DNA from: Kangiella sp. HZ709
GTDB taxonomy: Bacteria > Pseudomonadota > Gammaproteobacteria > Enterobacterales > Kangiellaceae
Reading direction: 5' to 3'
DNA: 64,000 bases
Assembly: GCF_009674675.1 (NCBI RefSeq)
Contig: NZ_WKJC01000002.1
Span: forward strand, 372,001-436,000
Made by a program: the position numbers and the translations under genes. The notes beneath the pieces were generated by a model. That model made no database searches. It was not told the DNA's origin and saw only the letters and a list, made by a program, of their open reading frames with translations. Every line of letters starts with the position of its first letter. Position 1 is the first letter of the stretch. Positions 1-7,509 of this stretch are shown here, in pieces.

Positions 1-610
1 TCACTTCATGCTCTAGCGGATAGTATTTATTTAAAATCCTTACGGTAGCTTGTAAATTTTCTTTGCTGGTCTTAAAGGTTTTTAAGGTGTGCTCGCCAGC
101 TAAACTAATTTGCCATAAAATTAAATGCGCACCAACGTTTGGCTGAATACCCCCAAATAAAAACTGACTGGTTTCATAGTTTTGACAACCATAAGTTCCT
201 GGATCGATTCCAAGATCTGCATACAAGCAAGCGTCAGCAGAAACACCCGGCAACATACGAGCAGGATAACCCTCGGATTTAAGATCTTGAATAGCAAAAT
301 GACCAACACAGGCAAAAATACCTGGGTGACCGTATAAGGCCAATACTACTTTAGCGCCCTGTTTTACCTCATTTACCACTTCAGCAGCCATCTCTCGATA
401 AGTCTGTCTACGTGACTTACCTTCTGCGTAGAGGTATTGCAAGCTCTTGTAGTTTGGATTAACAGATTTGAGCCAATCCTCAGACATAAAGTCAGGTAAA
501 ATCCCGTACACTTTATCTGCTGCCTGTAAATAGCTTTCTGATAATTTAGTAATTTGACCAGCTAGCGTGATACCTGTACCAACACAGGTTAAAGAACCGT
601 TTTTATTCAT
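1..610 (-). CDS. Borosin-type peptide backbone alpha-N-methyltransferase (SonM/OphMA-like), 3' end cut by window edge
   Basis: The visible 203 residues start at ATG 608-610 and are open to base 1. The fold is that of a tetrapyrrole-methylase (class III SAM) enzyme: an N-terminal VGTGITLAG strand-turn and a YGHPG SAM-binding loop at residues 93-97. Several features are typical of borosin methyltransferases rather than CobA or CysG. These are Y61, R67 and Y71, with the same +6/+10 spacing as the catalytic Tyr-Arg-Tyr set described for OphMA; the LPGVSADACLYADL stretch near 120-133; and GCQNYETSQFL at 141-151. The known family installs N-methyl groups on backbone amides of a peptide partner. The gene is the last visible member of an operon with the precursor-like peptide at 2373-2591, 23 bp after the diguanylate cyclase gene. 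Known split enzymes are about 250-270 residues, so perhaps 60 residues are missing. A generic tetrapyrrole methylase is the alternative, made unlikely by the neighbouring precursor. Confidence 0.85.
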   Translation of the reverse strand, partial: MNKNGSLTCVGTGITLAGQITKLSESYLQAADKVYGILPDFMSEDWLKSVNPNYKSLQYLYAEGKSRRQTYREMAAEVVNEVKQGAKVVLALYGHPGIFACVGHFAIQDLKSEGYPARMLPGVSADACLYADLGIDPGTYGCQNYETSQFLFGGIQPNVGAHLILWQISLAGEHTLKTFKTSKENLQATVRILNKYYPLEHEV

Positions 611-633
611 TTTTTAACTTTTAATTGTATTTA

Positions 634-2364
634 TTAGGTGAAACTGAAAACTTGATTACGACCCATTTGTTTTGCTTTATACATCGCATCATCTGCTGAC
701 TGCAACAGCTCTTCTAACGATGTGAGCTGAGGATAACTAGCAACCCCAAAACTTGCCGTAATGGCAAATTGCTCTTTAAACGATGAATGAGAAATACTTT
801 TAAATGATTCCAAACATCGGCGTGCGAAAACTTCTGCATGTTCTTTAGCCGTATTGGGTAGCACCACTATAAACTCTTCTCCTCCAAGGCGTCCAAAAAT
901 ATCCTGCTCTCTAATTTCCGCCGTAACCTTTTCCGCTACTTGCTTTAGTACCCAGTCTCCAATGGCATGCCCATATCTATCATTAATTGATTTAAAATAG
1001 TCCAAATCAAAAGCTACTAAACTGTACTTATCACTATTTCTAGTTGCAGATTCATGCAAATCCTCGGCTCGTTGCAAAACATAACGTCTTGAAAAAATCC
1101 CTGTCAAACCATCTTTCCTTGATAACTCTTGATACCTTTCTTTTTGTTTTTTAAATTTAAAAGTTAGCAATAAAATAAGGCCAATTAAAAAGGCTGCACC
1201 TACTGAAAATAATTGATAAAGCTGTTTAGACTTTTTCTCAACCTCAGAATTTAACTTTAGTAATTGATTTTCTTGATCTAAAATTTTAACTTGAACTTCA
1301 TTTTCTAACTGTGAATGTTTAACCTGCTGATAGGCAAGATTTCGACTTGCCAAGTCTTTTTGTATCGCTTGATTCTGTTTATAAGCCTGCTCATATAGCT
1401 TAATGGCATTAGATTCATTACCTTGATTGCTGGAAACTTGTGCTTGTAAATATAAAGCTTGTTGTCTGATCGCAGACAAAGGTAGCTCTTGGGTTTTCTT
1501 GATTATGTCCTTCAGCTTAATACTACTTAAATCAAACGCTCTATTTTCAAAATCAATTTTAGCCAAATAAAGTAATACATCGACTTCTTCGGGTAAATAC
1601 GGAGTTTGCTCAAGAAAGTTATTTGCCAACTCTAGATTCAGCTTTGCTTCTCGATATTTTTTCTTATAGAGCAAATTTTTGCCTAAAGTTTTGTGTAAAT
1701 TCGCCAATACTAGATTAGCACCAATGTCTTTGCAGTAGTCCAAATCAGCGTAGATATCTTGTGTAAGGTCTACCTCATTATTTTGATTCCAAAGAATGGA
1801 GCTCTTTTGCGCTTTTGCGTAACACTGATCTTTTTGATCTTCTTTATCGTTAGCAATTTTCATTGCTAACTCTGAATATTTAAAAGCCTCTGGCCACGCT
1901 TTTATATTTTGAAAAAGATTAGCCGCACTATGATAGAAATTAAAACTAGTTTCTATATTCGGATTATCTTCAAGTATAGCAATAGCGCTATAGAGATATT
2001 CAAAAGCTTGGTTGTAGTTCTGAAGGTTTAATTCTGTTTGTGATAGCAAGTTATAAGCTGCCATCCTACTTTTGGCACCTAAATTATCCATCTCCAATAT
2101 TTTTTTGAACTCTACTACAGAAGATTCATAATCGAGTTTTAAAGAATAGTAATAACCACTATATAGAAACAACCTTGCTTTTTGCTCGTTAGAATCAAAC
2201 TCTGGAAGTAGTGATTTTAATTGTTGGATTTTGTTATATGCTTGCTCTGGATTGGTGGGATTTAAAGCCCTTATTTCATCAAGCGCTTCTTCGATACTTG
2301 GTTTAGCAAGTACCGAAGAAACACTCAAAATGCATAATAAAATTATTAGTAATACTTTATTCAA
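634..2364 (-). CDS. Membrane-anchored TPR-GGDEF diguanylate cyclase in the borosin operon
   Basis: 576 residues from a TTG start; the TTG is needed to keep a clean Sec signal peptide (MNKVLLIILLCILSVSSVLA). Residues about 25-350 are helical TPR-like repeats, predicted periplasmic. A coiled-coil stretch (about 345-380) leads into one membrane helix near 385-403 and a cytoplasmic GGDEF domain. The active-site loop reads GGEEF near residue 493, and REQD five residues before it is an RxxD inhibitory site, so the domain should make c-di-GMP and be product-inhibited. The start is only 8 bp after the stop of the borosin-like precursor, and the stop is 23 bp before the methyltransferase, so all three are probably cotranscribed. 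The TPR region may sense a peptide or protein in the periplasm (inference). The ribosome binding site is weak, suggesting translational coupling or low expression relative to the precursor. Confidence 0.88.
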   Translation of the reverse strand: MNKVLLIILLCILSVSSVLAKPSIEEALDEIRALNPTNPEQAYNKIQQLKSLLPEFDSNEQKARLFLYSGYYYSLKLDYESSVVEFKKILEMDNLGAKSRMAAYNLLSQTELNLQNYNQAFEYLYSAIAILEDNPNIETSFNFYHSAANLFQNIKAWPEAFKYSELAMKIANDKEDQKDQCYAKAQKSSILWNQNNEVDLTQDIYADLDYCKDIGANLVLANLHKTLGKNLLYKKKYREAKLNLELANNFLEQTPYLPEEVDVLLYLAKIDFENRAFDLSSIKLKDIIKKTQELPLSAIRQQALYLQAQVSSNQGNESNAIKLYEQAYKQNQAIQKDLASRNLAYQQVKHSQLENEVQVKILDQENQLLKLNSEVEKKSKQLYQLFSVGAAFLIGLILLLTFKFKKQKERYQELSRKDGLTGIFSRRYVLQRAEDLHESATRNSDKYSLVAFDLDYFKSINDRYGHAIGDWVLKQVAEKVTAEIREQDIFGRLGGEEFIVVLPNTAKEHAEVFARRCLESFKSISHSSFKEQFAITASFGVASYPQLTSLEELLQSADDAMYKAKQMGRNQVFSFT

Positions 2365-2372
2365 ATTAATAG

Positions 2373-2591
2373 TTACATCTTATGCTCATCGATATGATGG
2401 ATGATGGTTAAATAATCACACTCATCGCCTACTAACTCTTTAATTTTATCCATATCTAACTTGCAAACCGCATCAATTTCTTCCTGAGATAAGCCATAGT
2501 GTTTCATGGTCTTTATTGGGTCCTCTTTGTAACGCTCTAATAACTCAGCATTACAACCAATTTCTTTTAGAAATTCTTTTAACTTTGACAT
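2373..2591 (-). CDS. Borosin precursor peptide (SonA-like leader plus C-terminal core)
   Basis: 72 residues starting MSKLKEFLKEIGCNAELL. Two upstream in-frame ATGs exist (to 2603), but GGAG lies 6 nt before the third ATG, which sets the start at 2591. Residues 1-55 form a small amphipathic helical domain with the pattern YKEDPIKTMKHYGLSQEEID, closely resembling the helical binding domain of SonA-type split borosin precursors, and also related to Nif11/LigA-like leaders. Residues 57-72 (DECDYLTIIHHIDEHKM, counted from 56) form a short tail with a Leu-Thr-Ile-Ile segment at 61-64. In split borosins, backbone methylation falls on beta-branched or aliphatic residues at this C-terminal position. 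It is the first gene of an operon ending in the matching methyltransferase. The number and site of methylations cannot be read from sequence. No protease site is evident. Confidence 0.82.
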   Translation of the reverse strand: MSKLKEFLKEIGCNAELLERYKEDPIKTMKHYGLSQEEIDAVCKLDMDKIKELVGDECDYLTIIHHIDEHKM

Positions 2592-2626
2592 TGTCATCTC
2601 CATTTATTATTAAAAATCAGCTATTT

Positions 2627-2654
2627 ATCATAATGATTTCAAATTAATATTCAA
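2627..2654 (-). promoter_or_regulatory. Candidate promoter for the borosin operon
   Basis: On the minus strand, TTGAAT (2649-2654) and TATGAT (2627-2632) are separated by 16 bp, a reasonable sigma-70 pair with a -10 box five of six to consensus. Transcription would begin about 30 nt before the precursor start at 2591. It sits in the 68-bp gap after terC, so the operon need not depend on terC read-through. Predicted from sequence only. Confidence 0.4.
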
Positions 2655-2659
2655 TGCAT

Positions 2660-3460
2660 TTATGACTTGTTCGCTGCGGCCTCTGCAGCCATTCGCTGCT
2701 TTTTCTTCAAAAGATTCTTCTGATATTTAGATTGAACAATGTCACTTAGTACCAGAATAGTAATGACAAAATAGAATGTCGCTTTACTCATAGGCGTTAT
2801 TTCACTGCCAAAGAAGCTTAAGTTTGCTTTATGACCACCATCAGCAAGTAGCATCACACCAACAATCAATAGAATAAATAAGCCCAATACTTCAAACATA
2901 CGGTTCCTTTCTAAGAAAGTTGAAACCGTATCTGCTAACCAAATCATGGCTACACCACTAAAAATGATGGCAATTGCCATAATCCAGAAATTATCCGTAA
3001 GAGCCATAGCACTCAGAATTGAGTCGAACGAGAATACTAAGTTCATCATAACTATCAAAGCAATAATCTTGGCTGCGGACTGGGGCTTTCTCTCTACTCC
3101 GCCATCGACCTCTAAGGCCATCATGTGCCAAATCTCTTTTACCGCTGTATACATAATAAATACACCACCAAATAAGATGATGACACTTTCAAAGGTAAAG
3201 GTGGCTTCCATTACCCCGCTCCAATTAACACTAAATAAGTCGCCTTGGATATAATCGATTAAAGTCATCAAAACGAATAACAAGACAATTCGCAGTGCAA
3301 CTGCTATACCAATACCTAACCAACGTACTCTCTTTTGCTCTGATTCGGGAGCACGTTTTGATTCTAAAGAAATATAAAGAAGGTTATCAAAACCTAACAC
3401 CGCCTGTAGGGCGATAAGCATTAATAAGGTAAATAAGTTTTCAATGGTAAAAAGATCCAT
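2660..3460 (-). CDS. TerC family integral membrane protein
   Basis: 266 residues, with about seven hydrophobic segments. The family hallmark FDNLLYIS occurs near residue 24, and a second acidic motif (MNLVFSFDSILSAMAL) in the middle; both place Asp residues inside membrane helices, as in TerC/Alx/YoaE-type manganese exporters. In the family these proteins export Mn2+ or assist metal loading of secreted proteins; the name tellurium resistance is historical. The C terminus is basic and cytoplasmic (LLKKKQRMAAEAAANKS). An AGGGG ribosome binding site precedes the ATG. It is transcribed toward the borosin operon with a 68-bp gap, and diverges from the GNAT gene at 3545. A link to the borosin genes is possible but not shown. 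Confidence 0.9.
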   Translation of the reverse strand: MDLFTIENLFTLLMLIALQAVLGFDNLLYISLESKRAPESEQKRVRWLGIGIAVALRIVLLFVLMTLIDYIQGDLFSVNWSGVMEATFTFESVIILFGGVFIMYTAVKEIWHMMALEVDGGVERKPQSAAKIIALIVMMNLVFSFDSILSAMALTDNFWIMAIAIIFSGVAMIWLADTVSTFLERNRMFEVLGLFILLIVGVMLLADGGHKANLSFFGSEITPMSKATFYFVITILVLSDIVQSKYQKNLLKKKQRMAAEAAANKS

Positions 3461-3544
3461 GAGAGCCCCTGTTATTTATTTTTGAATAATACTAACATAT
3501 AAAGATGCAATTTAGATTAAAAGTTATCAAATTGGAGTTCGACC

Positions 3545-4036
3545 ATCGATACCAATAATCAGACAGCCAGATTAAAGATTTTAGACTTTGCTGATGTTAC
3601 CGAAAACCACTTTAGAAGCCTCAACCTAGAGTGGATAGAGCAGTATTTCGAGGTCGAAACAGAAGACAGAAAAGTCTTAAACGATCCTAATCGATATATC
3701 ATTAAGCCTGGTGGGGTTATTCTTTATGCCGCCTACCAAGGAGAGATCGTTGGGACTTGTGCCTTGAAAAAACATTCTCAAGATATTTTTGAACTATCCA
3801 AAATGGGCGTAAAACCACAGTATCAAGGTTTACAGATTGGAAAAACCTTAGCTAAGGCAATTATTCAGCAAGCTCGGCTGCTAGGCTGTAAACGCCTATT
3901 CTTGGACTCCAATCGAAAACTTGAAACCGCCATTCACTTATATAGAAAACTTGGCTTCACTGAGATCAACAAAGCCAAAGATGACAGCCCTTATCAGCGC
4001 TGTGATATCACTATGGAAATGTTTCTAAACTCTTAG
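3545..4036 (+). CDS. GNAT family N-acetyltransferase with an apparent ATC start codon
   Basis: The reading frame is open from just after a TAA near 3518 and encodes a complete GNAT fold: an N-terminal region with NLEWIEQYFEVE, a GEIVGTCAL strand near residue 65-73, the acetyl-CoA loop QYQGLQIGKTL, and the C-terminal LYRKLGFTEI. There is no ATG, GTG or TTG in frame before the TTG at 3764, which would remove almost half the domain. A good ribosome binding site, GGAG at 3534-3537, lies 7 nt before ATC 3545, giving 163 residues, the normal length. So this is either a rare ATC start or a gene whose ATG was mutated at the third base. Its stop overlaps the stop of the convergent gene at 4033. The substrate is unknown. 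Confidence 0.7.
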   Translation: MDTNNQTARLKILDFADVTENHFRSLNLEWIEQYFEVETEDRKVLNDPNRYIIKPGGVILYAAYQGEIVGTCALKKHSQDIFELSKMGVKPQYQGLQIGKTLAKAIIQQARLLGCKRLFLDSNRKLETAIHLYRKLGFTEINKAKDDSPYQRCDITMEMFLNS

Positions 4037-5691
4037 TTGATTTCCACCACTAGGACTTGATCGTTTTGTTTGAGTTTCAAGGCTACTTCCATTCCTGCAA
4101 TCACTTCAGCAAAAATAGTGTAGTTGCTATCAAGATGCAGATTCGGCGCTAAGTTGATGAAAAACTGGCCACCTCCGGTATCTTTTCCTGAAGTTGCCAT
4201 TCCAATTGTTCCATATCGATGAGACCGCTGATTTAATTCTTCTCGTATCGAATAACCTACCGAACCTGAACCATCGCCAAATCGTCCACCACCTTGTGCC
4301 ACAAAGTTTGGGATCACTCGATGAAAATAACTCTTATCGTAAAACCCTTGTTGCGCTAATTTGATAAAGTTAGCGGCAGTGTATGGCGTATCTTCAAATA
4401 ATCGAATGACAATGTCACCCTGGGTAGTCTTTAAAGTTAATAATTTAGGAAGCGGCATTATTTTTTCAGGAGTTACGCTCGCAGGAGTTGCGGGTGCTTG
4501 GTAGGTGCCCAACTTTTGTTGTGCGCCAGTAGCGATAATCGACTTAGTACTGTTAGCCAGTTTCTCTAAGGTGTTTTTATCATTCTGTTTTGTATAAAAC
4601 CCAATCGCTGCTCTCTGTAAATTAGGCTCATCAGCTTCTAACCATTGAGCTGCAATTTTCTGTAAAGCTTGAGGTTGTTTATCATTAATGGCATTAAAAG
4701 CGGCAGCTTGAATCCAGGAATTGCTATCAGTCGTTAGCTGCATAAGTTCCCTAAGAGGCAACCAGTTGCTAGCTGATTCTACACTAGTCAAACGAGTTAT
4801 GAGCTTGTCGGAAGCTAGTAATTGAATCACTTTTTCCTGCTGATTTTCATCCTTAATCGACAGTTTACCCAAAGCTTGTATGGCACTAACACTAATCCCA
4901 ACATCATCACTTAGCGCTTTTTCATACAGCCAGTCAAAATGGTCAGTCGACTTTAAATTACCAATCGCTCGAATAGCAAAGGCTTGTGAATCATTATCCA
5001 GCCTGTCAGTAATTTCGATCATTTTTTCTAAATGACTGGAGTTTATTAAAGGTACTCGCGCCAATAAGAAACTGGCTTCTAGAGAAGTCTTTGAGTTTGT
5101 TAAATATTCAATAATCTTGTCTACATTCAGATTGTGCTTATTAACTAACTTATTTGGGTGAAACAAAGCCAAAATACCTAACCCTTGCATGGCGCCTTGG
5201 GCGGCTTGCTCTTCTTTGCTGGTATTTATAATTGTGTACAAAGCTGCGGCGGATTTCTCATGTCCTACGTTACCCATTGCCAAAGTTAGCGCTTGTTTAA
5301 CGCTTGGACTCGACTCTCGATCAAATTGTTCTGCCAGTGAAACCACTAACTCTGGATATAAGCTTATACCCGCAGCAAATGCAGCTTTAGCGCGTACTCT
5401 GCTTGATTTATTGGTTAGTTGTGTTTCTATCAGTTTTGCCGCTTGCTCGCCGCCAATTCTTCCTAGGTTAATCAGCGCTATTTCAATCGTTGCAAGGTTG
5501 TCGCAATTTAATGCTTTCGTGAACAATGGCGTATCTAATTCTCTTAAATCAGCACTTTTGTACAAATCAGCTGGGGCAACACAATGCTCCAATTGTACCG
5601 GCTTCATATGACCGCAGGCGGTTAAAAACAGCAGTACTATTGTGCTGCTAATCCATTTAATTGAATGATGATTTTGTGTTTTTTTTAGCAT
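4033..5691 (-). CDS. HEAT-repeat lipoprotein fused to a cyclophilin-type peptidyl-prolyl isomerase
   Basis: 552 residues. The N terminus has a lipoprotein signal with lipobox LTAC and Cys near residue 26, so it is probably membrane-anchored in the periplasm. Residues about 45-410 are Ala/Leu-rich helical HEAT-like repeats (for example RAKAAFAAGI, SVSAIQALGKL). Residues about 420-550 are a cyclophilin domain: TTQGDIVIRLFEDTPYTAANF, then FHRVIPNFVAQGG with the catalytic Arg and Gln positions, GMATSG and GQFFINLA. The usual Trp of cyclosporin-binding forms is absent (LHLDSNYTIF), as is common in bacterial enzymes. It probably assists folding of secreted or outer-membrane proteins, with the HEAT part as partner-binding scaffold (inference). 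It is divergent from ettA. Confidence 0.85.
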   Translation of the reverse strand: MLKKTQNHHSIKWISSTIVLLFLTACGHMKPVQLEHCVAPADLYKSADLRELDTPLFTKALNCDNLATIEIALINLGRIGGEQAAKLIETQLTNKSSRVRAKAAFAAGISLYPELVVSLAEQFDRESSPSVKQALTLAMGNVGHEKSAAALYTIINTSKEEQAAQGAMQGLGILALFHPNKLVNKHNLNVDKIIEYLTNSKTSLEASFLLARVPLINSSHLEKMIEITDRLDNDSQAFAIRAIGNLKSTDHFDWLYEKALSDDVGISVSAIQALGKLSIKDENQQEKVIQLLASDKLITRLTSVESASNWLPLRELMQLTTDSNSWIQAAAFNAINDKQPQALQKIAAQWLEADEPNLQRAAIGFYTKQNDKNTLEKLANSTKSIIATGAQQKLGTYQAPATPASVTPEKIMPLPKLLTLKTTQGDIVIRLFEDTPYTAANFIKLAQQGFYDKSYFHRVIPNFVAQGGGRFGDGSGSVGYSIREELNQRSHRYGTIGMATSGKDTGGGQFFINLAPNLHLDSNYTIFAEVIAGMEVALKLKQNDQVLVVEIN

Positions 5692-5767
5692 TGCTCTGCT
5701 CCTCTTCTAGCATCCATCAGGCAACATGGTAAAATAACGCCATTATTTTTGGTCAATAGAGTAACCC

Positions 5768-7435
5768 ATGGCTCAATACATTTATACCATGAATCGTGTG
5801 GGCAAAATCGTCCCGCCTAACAAAACCATTTTAAAAGATATTTCTTTATCATTTTTCCCTGGCGCTAAAATTGGCGTCTTAGGTCTTAATGGTGCGGGTA
5901 AATCGACTTTACTTAGAATCATGGCCGGCATTGATACTGATATTGAAGGTGAAGCGCGCCCACAACCAGGTATTAATATTGGTTACTTACCGCAAGAGCC
6001 ACAATTAGACGAATCAAAAAATGTTCGCGAAATTATCGAACAAGCCGTTAGCCATGTTAAAGATGCACTAACCGAATTAGATCAAGTGTACGCTGCTTAC
6101 GCTGAAGCGGATGCAGACTTTGACGCTCTAGCAAAACGCCAAGGGCAACTAGAAGCCGTTATCCAAGCATCAGATGGGCATAATTTAGAGAATGCTTTAG
6201 AGCGTGCTGCGGATGCCTTAAGACTACCGCCATGGGATGCTAAAGTTGAACATCTCTCTGGTGGTGAGCGTCGTCGAGTAGCCATTTGCCGTTTGCTGTT
6301 AGAAAAACCAGATATGTTATTGCTGGATGAGCCAACTAACCACTTGGATGCAGAGTCCGTGGCCTGGTTAGAGCGCTTCCTAGTGGATTATTCTGGCACT
6401 GTCGTGGCAATTACTCACGATAGGTATTTCTTAGATAATGCTGCTGGCTGGATTTTAGAATTAGATCGTGGTTACGGTATTCCTTGGGAAGGTAATTACT
6501 CTTCTTGGCTAGAACAAAAATCTGCTCGTTTAGAAACTGAAGCAAAACAAGAAGCTTCTCGCCAAAAAACTATGAAAGAAGAATTGGAGTGGGTTCGCTC
6601 TAACGCCAAGGGGCGTCAAGCAAAATCAAAAGCTCGTATGGCACGCTTTGAAGAACTATCCAGCAAAGAAGTACAAGAGAGAAATGAAACTAAAGAGTTG
6701 TACATTCCACCGGGGCCAAGACTTGGCACACAAGTTATTACGGCAAACAACTTAACTAAATCATTTGGTGATAAATTCTTATATAACAATTTAAGCTTCA
6801 ATTTACCGCAAGGTGGTATCGTTGGCGTGATTGGTCCTAATGGTGCTGGTAAATCGACCATGTTCAAACTTATCACTGGCCAAGAAACACCAGACTCAGG
6901 TGATCTAGTGGTTGGTGAAACTGTAGAGCTTTCCTATGTTGATCAAAGTCGCGACTCATTAGACGATTCAAAAACCGTTTGGGAAGAAATTTCCGATGGC
7001 TTGGATTTAGTAACCGTTGGTAACTACACAACTTCATCTCGTTCTTATTGTGGACGTTTCAACTTCAAAGGCTCCGATCAACAAAAACGGATAGGTAACT
7101 TATCCGGTGGTGAGCGTAACCGTGTTCACTTAGCAAAACTTTTAAAGTCTGGCGGCAATGTTTTACTGCTGGATGAGCCTACCAATGATTTGGACGTAGA
7201 AACTTTACGTGCACTGGAAGATGCTTTATTGGCTTTCCCAGGTTGCGCGGTAGTTATTTCGCACGATCGCTGGTTCCTGGATAGAATCGCAACTCATATT
7301 TTAGCTTTTGAAGGTGATAGTGAAACCGTATGGTTTGAAGGTAACTATCAAGAATATGAAGCGGACAAAAAGCGTCGCCTTGGTGCTGATGCCGATCAAC
7401 CGCATCGTATTAAATACCGTAAAATATCGAAATAG
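5768..7435 (+). CDS. ettA: Energy-dependent translational throttle protein EttA (ABC-F ATPase)
   Basis: 555 residues, matching the E. coli length. Two ABC domains without membrane segments are present. Walker A motifs GLNGAGKST and GPNGAGKST, signatures LSGGERRRVA and LSGGERNRVH, and Walker B DEPTNHLD and DEPTNDLD are all intact. An arm insertion in the first ABC domain (region rich in Ala/Asp around residues 95-140) and the charged linker (about 240-300) are the EttA-defining parts. It binds the ribosomal E site and gates the first elongation step according to the ADP/ATP ratio. Monocistronic, followed by a strong hairpin terminator. Confidence 0.97.
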   Translation: MAQYIYTMNRVGKIVPPNKTILKDISLSFFPGAKIGVLGLNGAGKSTLLRIMAGIDTDIEGEARPQPGINIGYLPQEPQLDESKNVREIIEQAVSHVKDALTELDQVYAAYAEADADFDALAKRQGQLEAVIQASDGHNLENALERAADALRLPPWDAKVEHLSGGERRRVAICRLLLEKPDMLLLDEPTNHLDAESVAWLERFLVDYSGTVVAITHDRYFLDNAAGWILELDRGYGIPWEGNYSSWLEQKSARLETEAKQEASRQKTMKEELEWVRSNAKGRQAKSKARMARFEELSSKEVQERNETKELYIPPGPRLGTQVITANNLTKSFGDKFLYNNLSFNLPQGGIVGVIGPNGAGKSTMFKLITGQETPDSGDLVVGETVELSYVDQSRDSLDDSKTVWEEISDGLDLVTVGNYTTSSRSYCGRFNFKGSDQQKRIGNLSGGERNRVHLAKLLKSGGNVLLLDEPTNDLDVETLRALEDALLAFPGCAVVISHDRWFLDRIATHILAFEGDSETVWFEGNYQEYEADKKRRLGADADQPHRIKYRKISK

Positions 7436-7460
7436 TGCTTTTAAAAAAGGTCATGTAAAA

Positions 7461-7490
7461 AGGGGCAGAGTAAAACGTTACTCTGCCCCT
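7461..7490. terminator. Bidirectional intrinsic terminator between ettA and the DUF885 gene
   Basis: A perfect 13-bp inverted repeat (AGGGGCAGAGTAA and its complement) surrounds a 4-base loop, with an A-rich tract before it and CGTTTTAT after it. It lies between convergent genes, so it can stop transcription from both sides. Confidence 0.85.
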
Positions 7491-7509
7491 CGTTTTATAC
7501 CCAAGTTTT

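Noticed and set aside
121-315. 64-residue frame antisense to the methyltransferase
   Set aside because: Lies inside the coding frame of a conserved enzyme on the other strand; no ribosome binding site or family match.
1-610. Call as a CobA/SUMT-type cobalamin or siroheme methyltransferase
   Set aside because: The fold is shared, but no corrin or heme genes are nearby, the borosin-type Tyr-Arg-Tyr and GCQNYET segments are present, and a precursor-like gene is in the same operon.
2373-2603. Call as a Nif11-class or lanthipeptide-type precursor
   Set aside because: The leader has some Nif11/LigA likeness, but no lanthionine synthetase, cyclodehydratase or peptidase-transporter gene is near, while the borosin methyltransferase is.
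2660-3460. Tellurite resistance function for terC, or a role in the borosin pathway
   Set aside because: No other ter genes are nearby except a TerB-like domain 37 kb away, and the borosin operon appears to have its own promoter.
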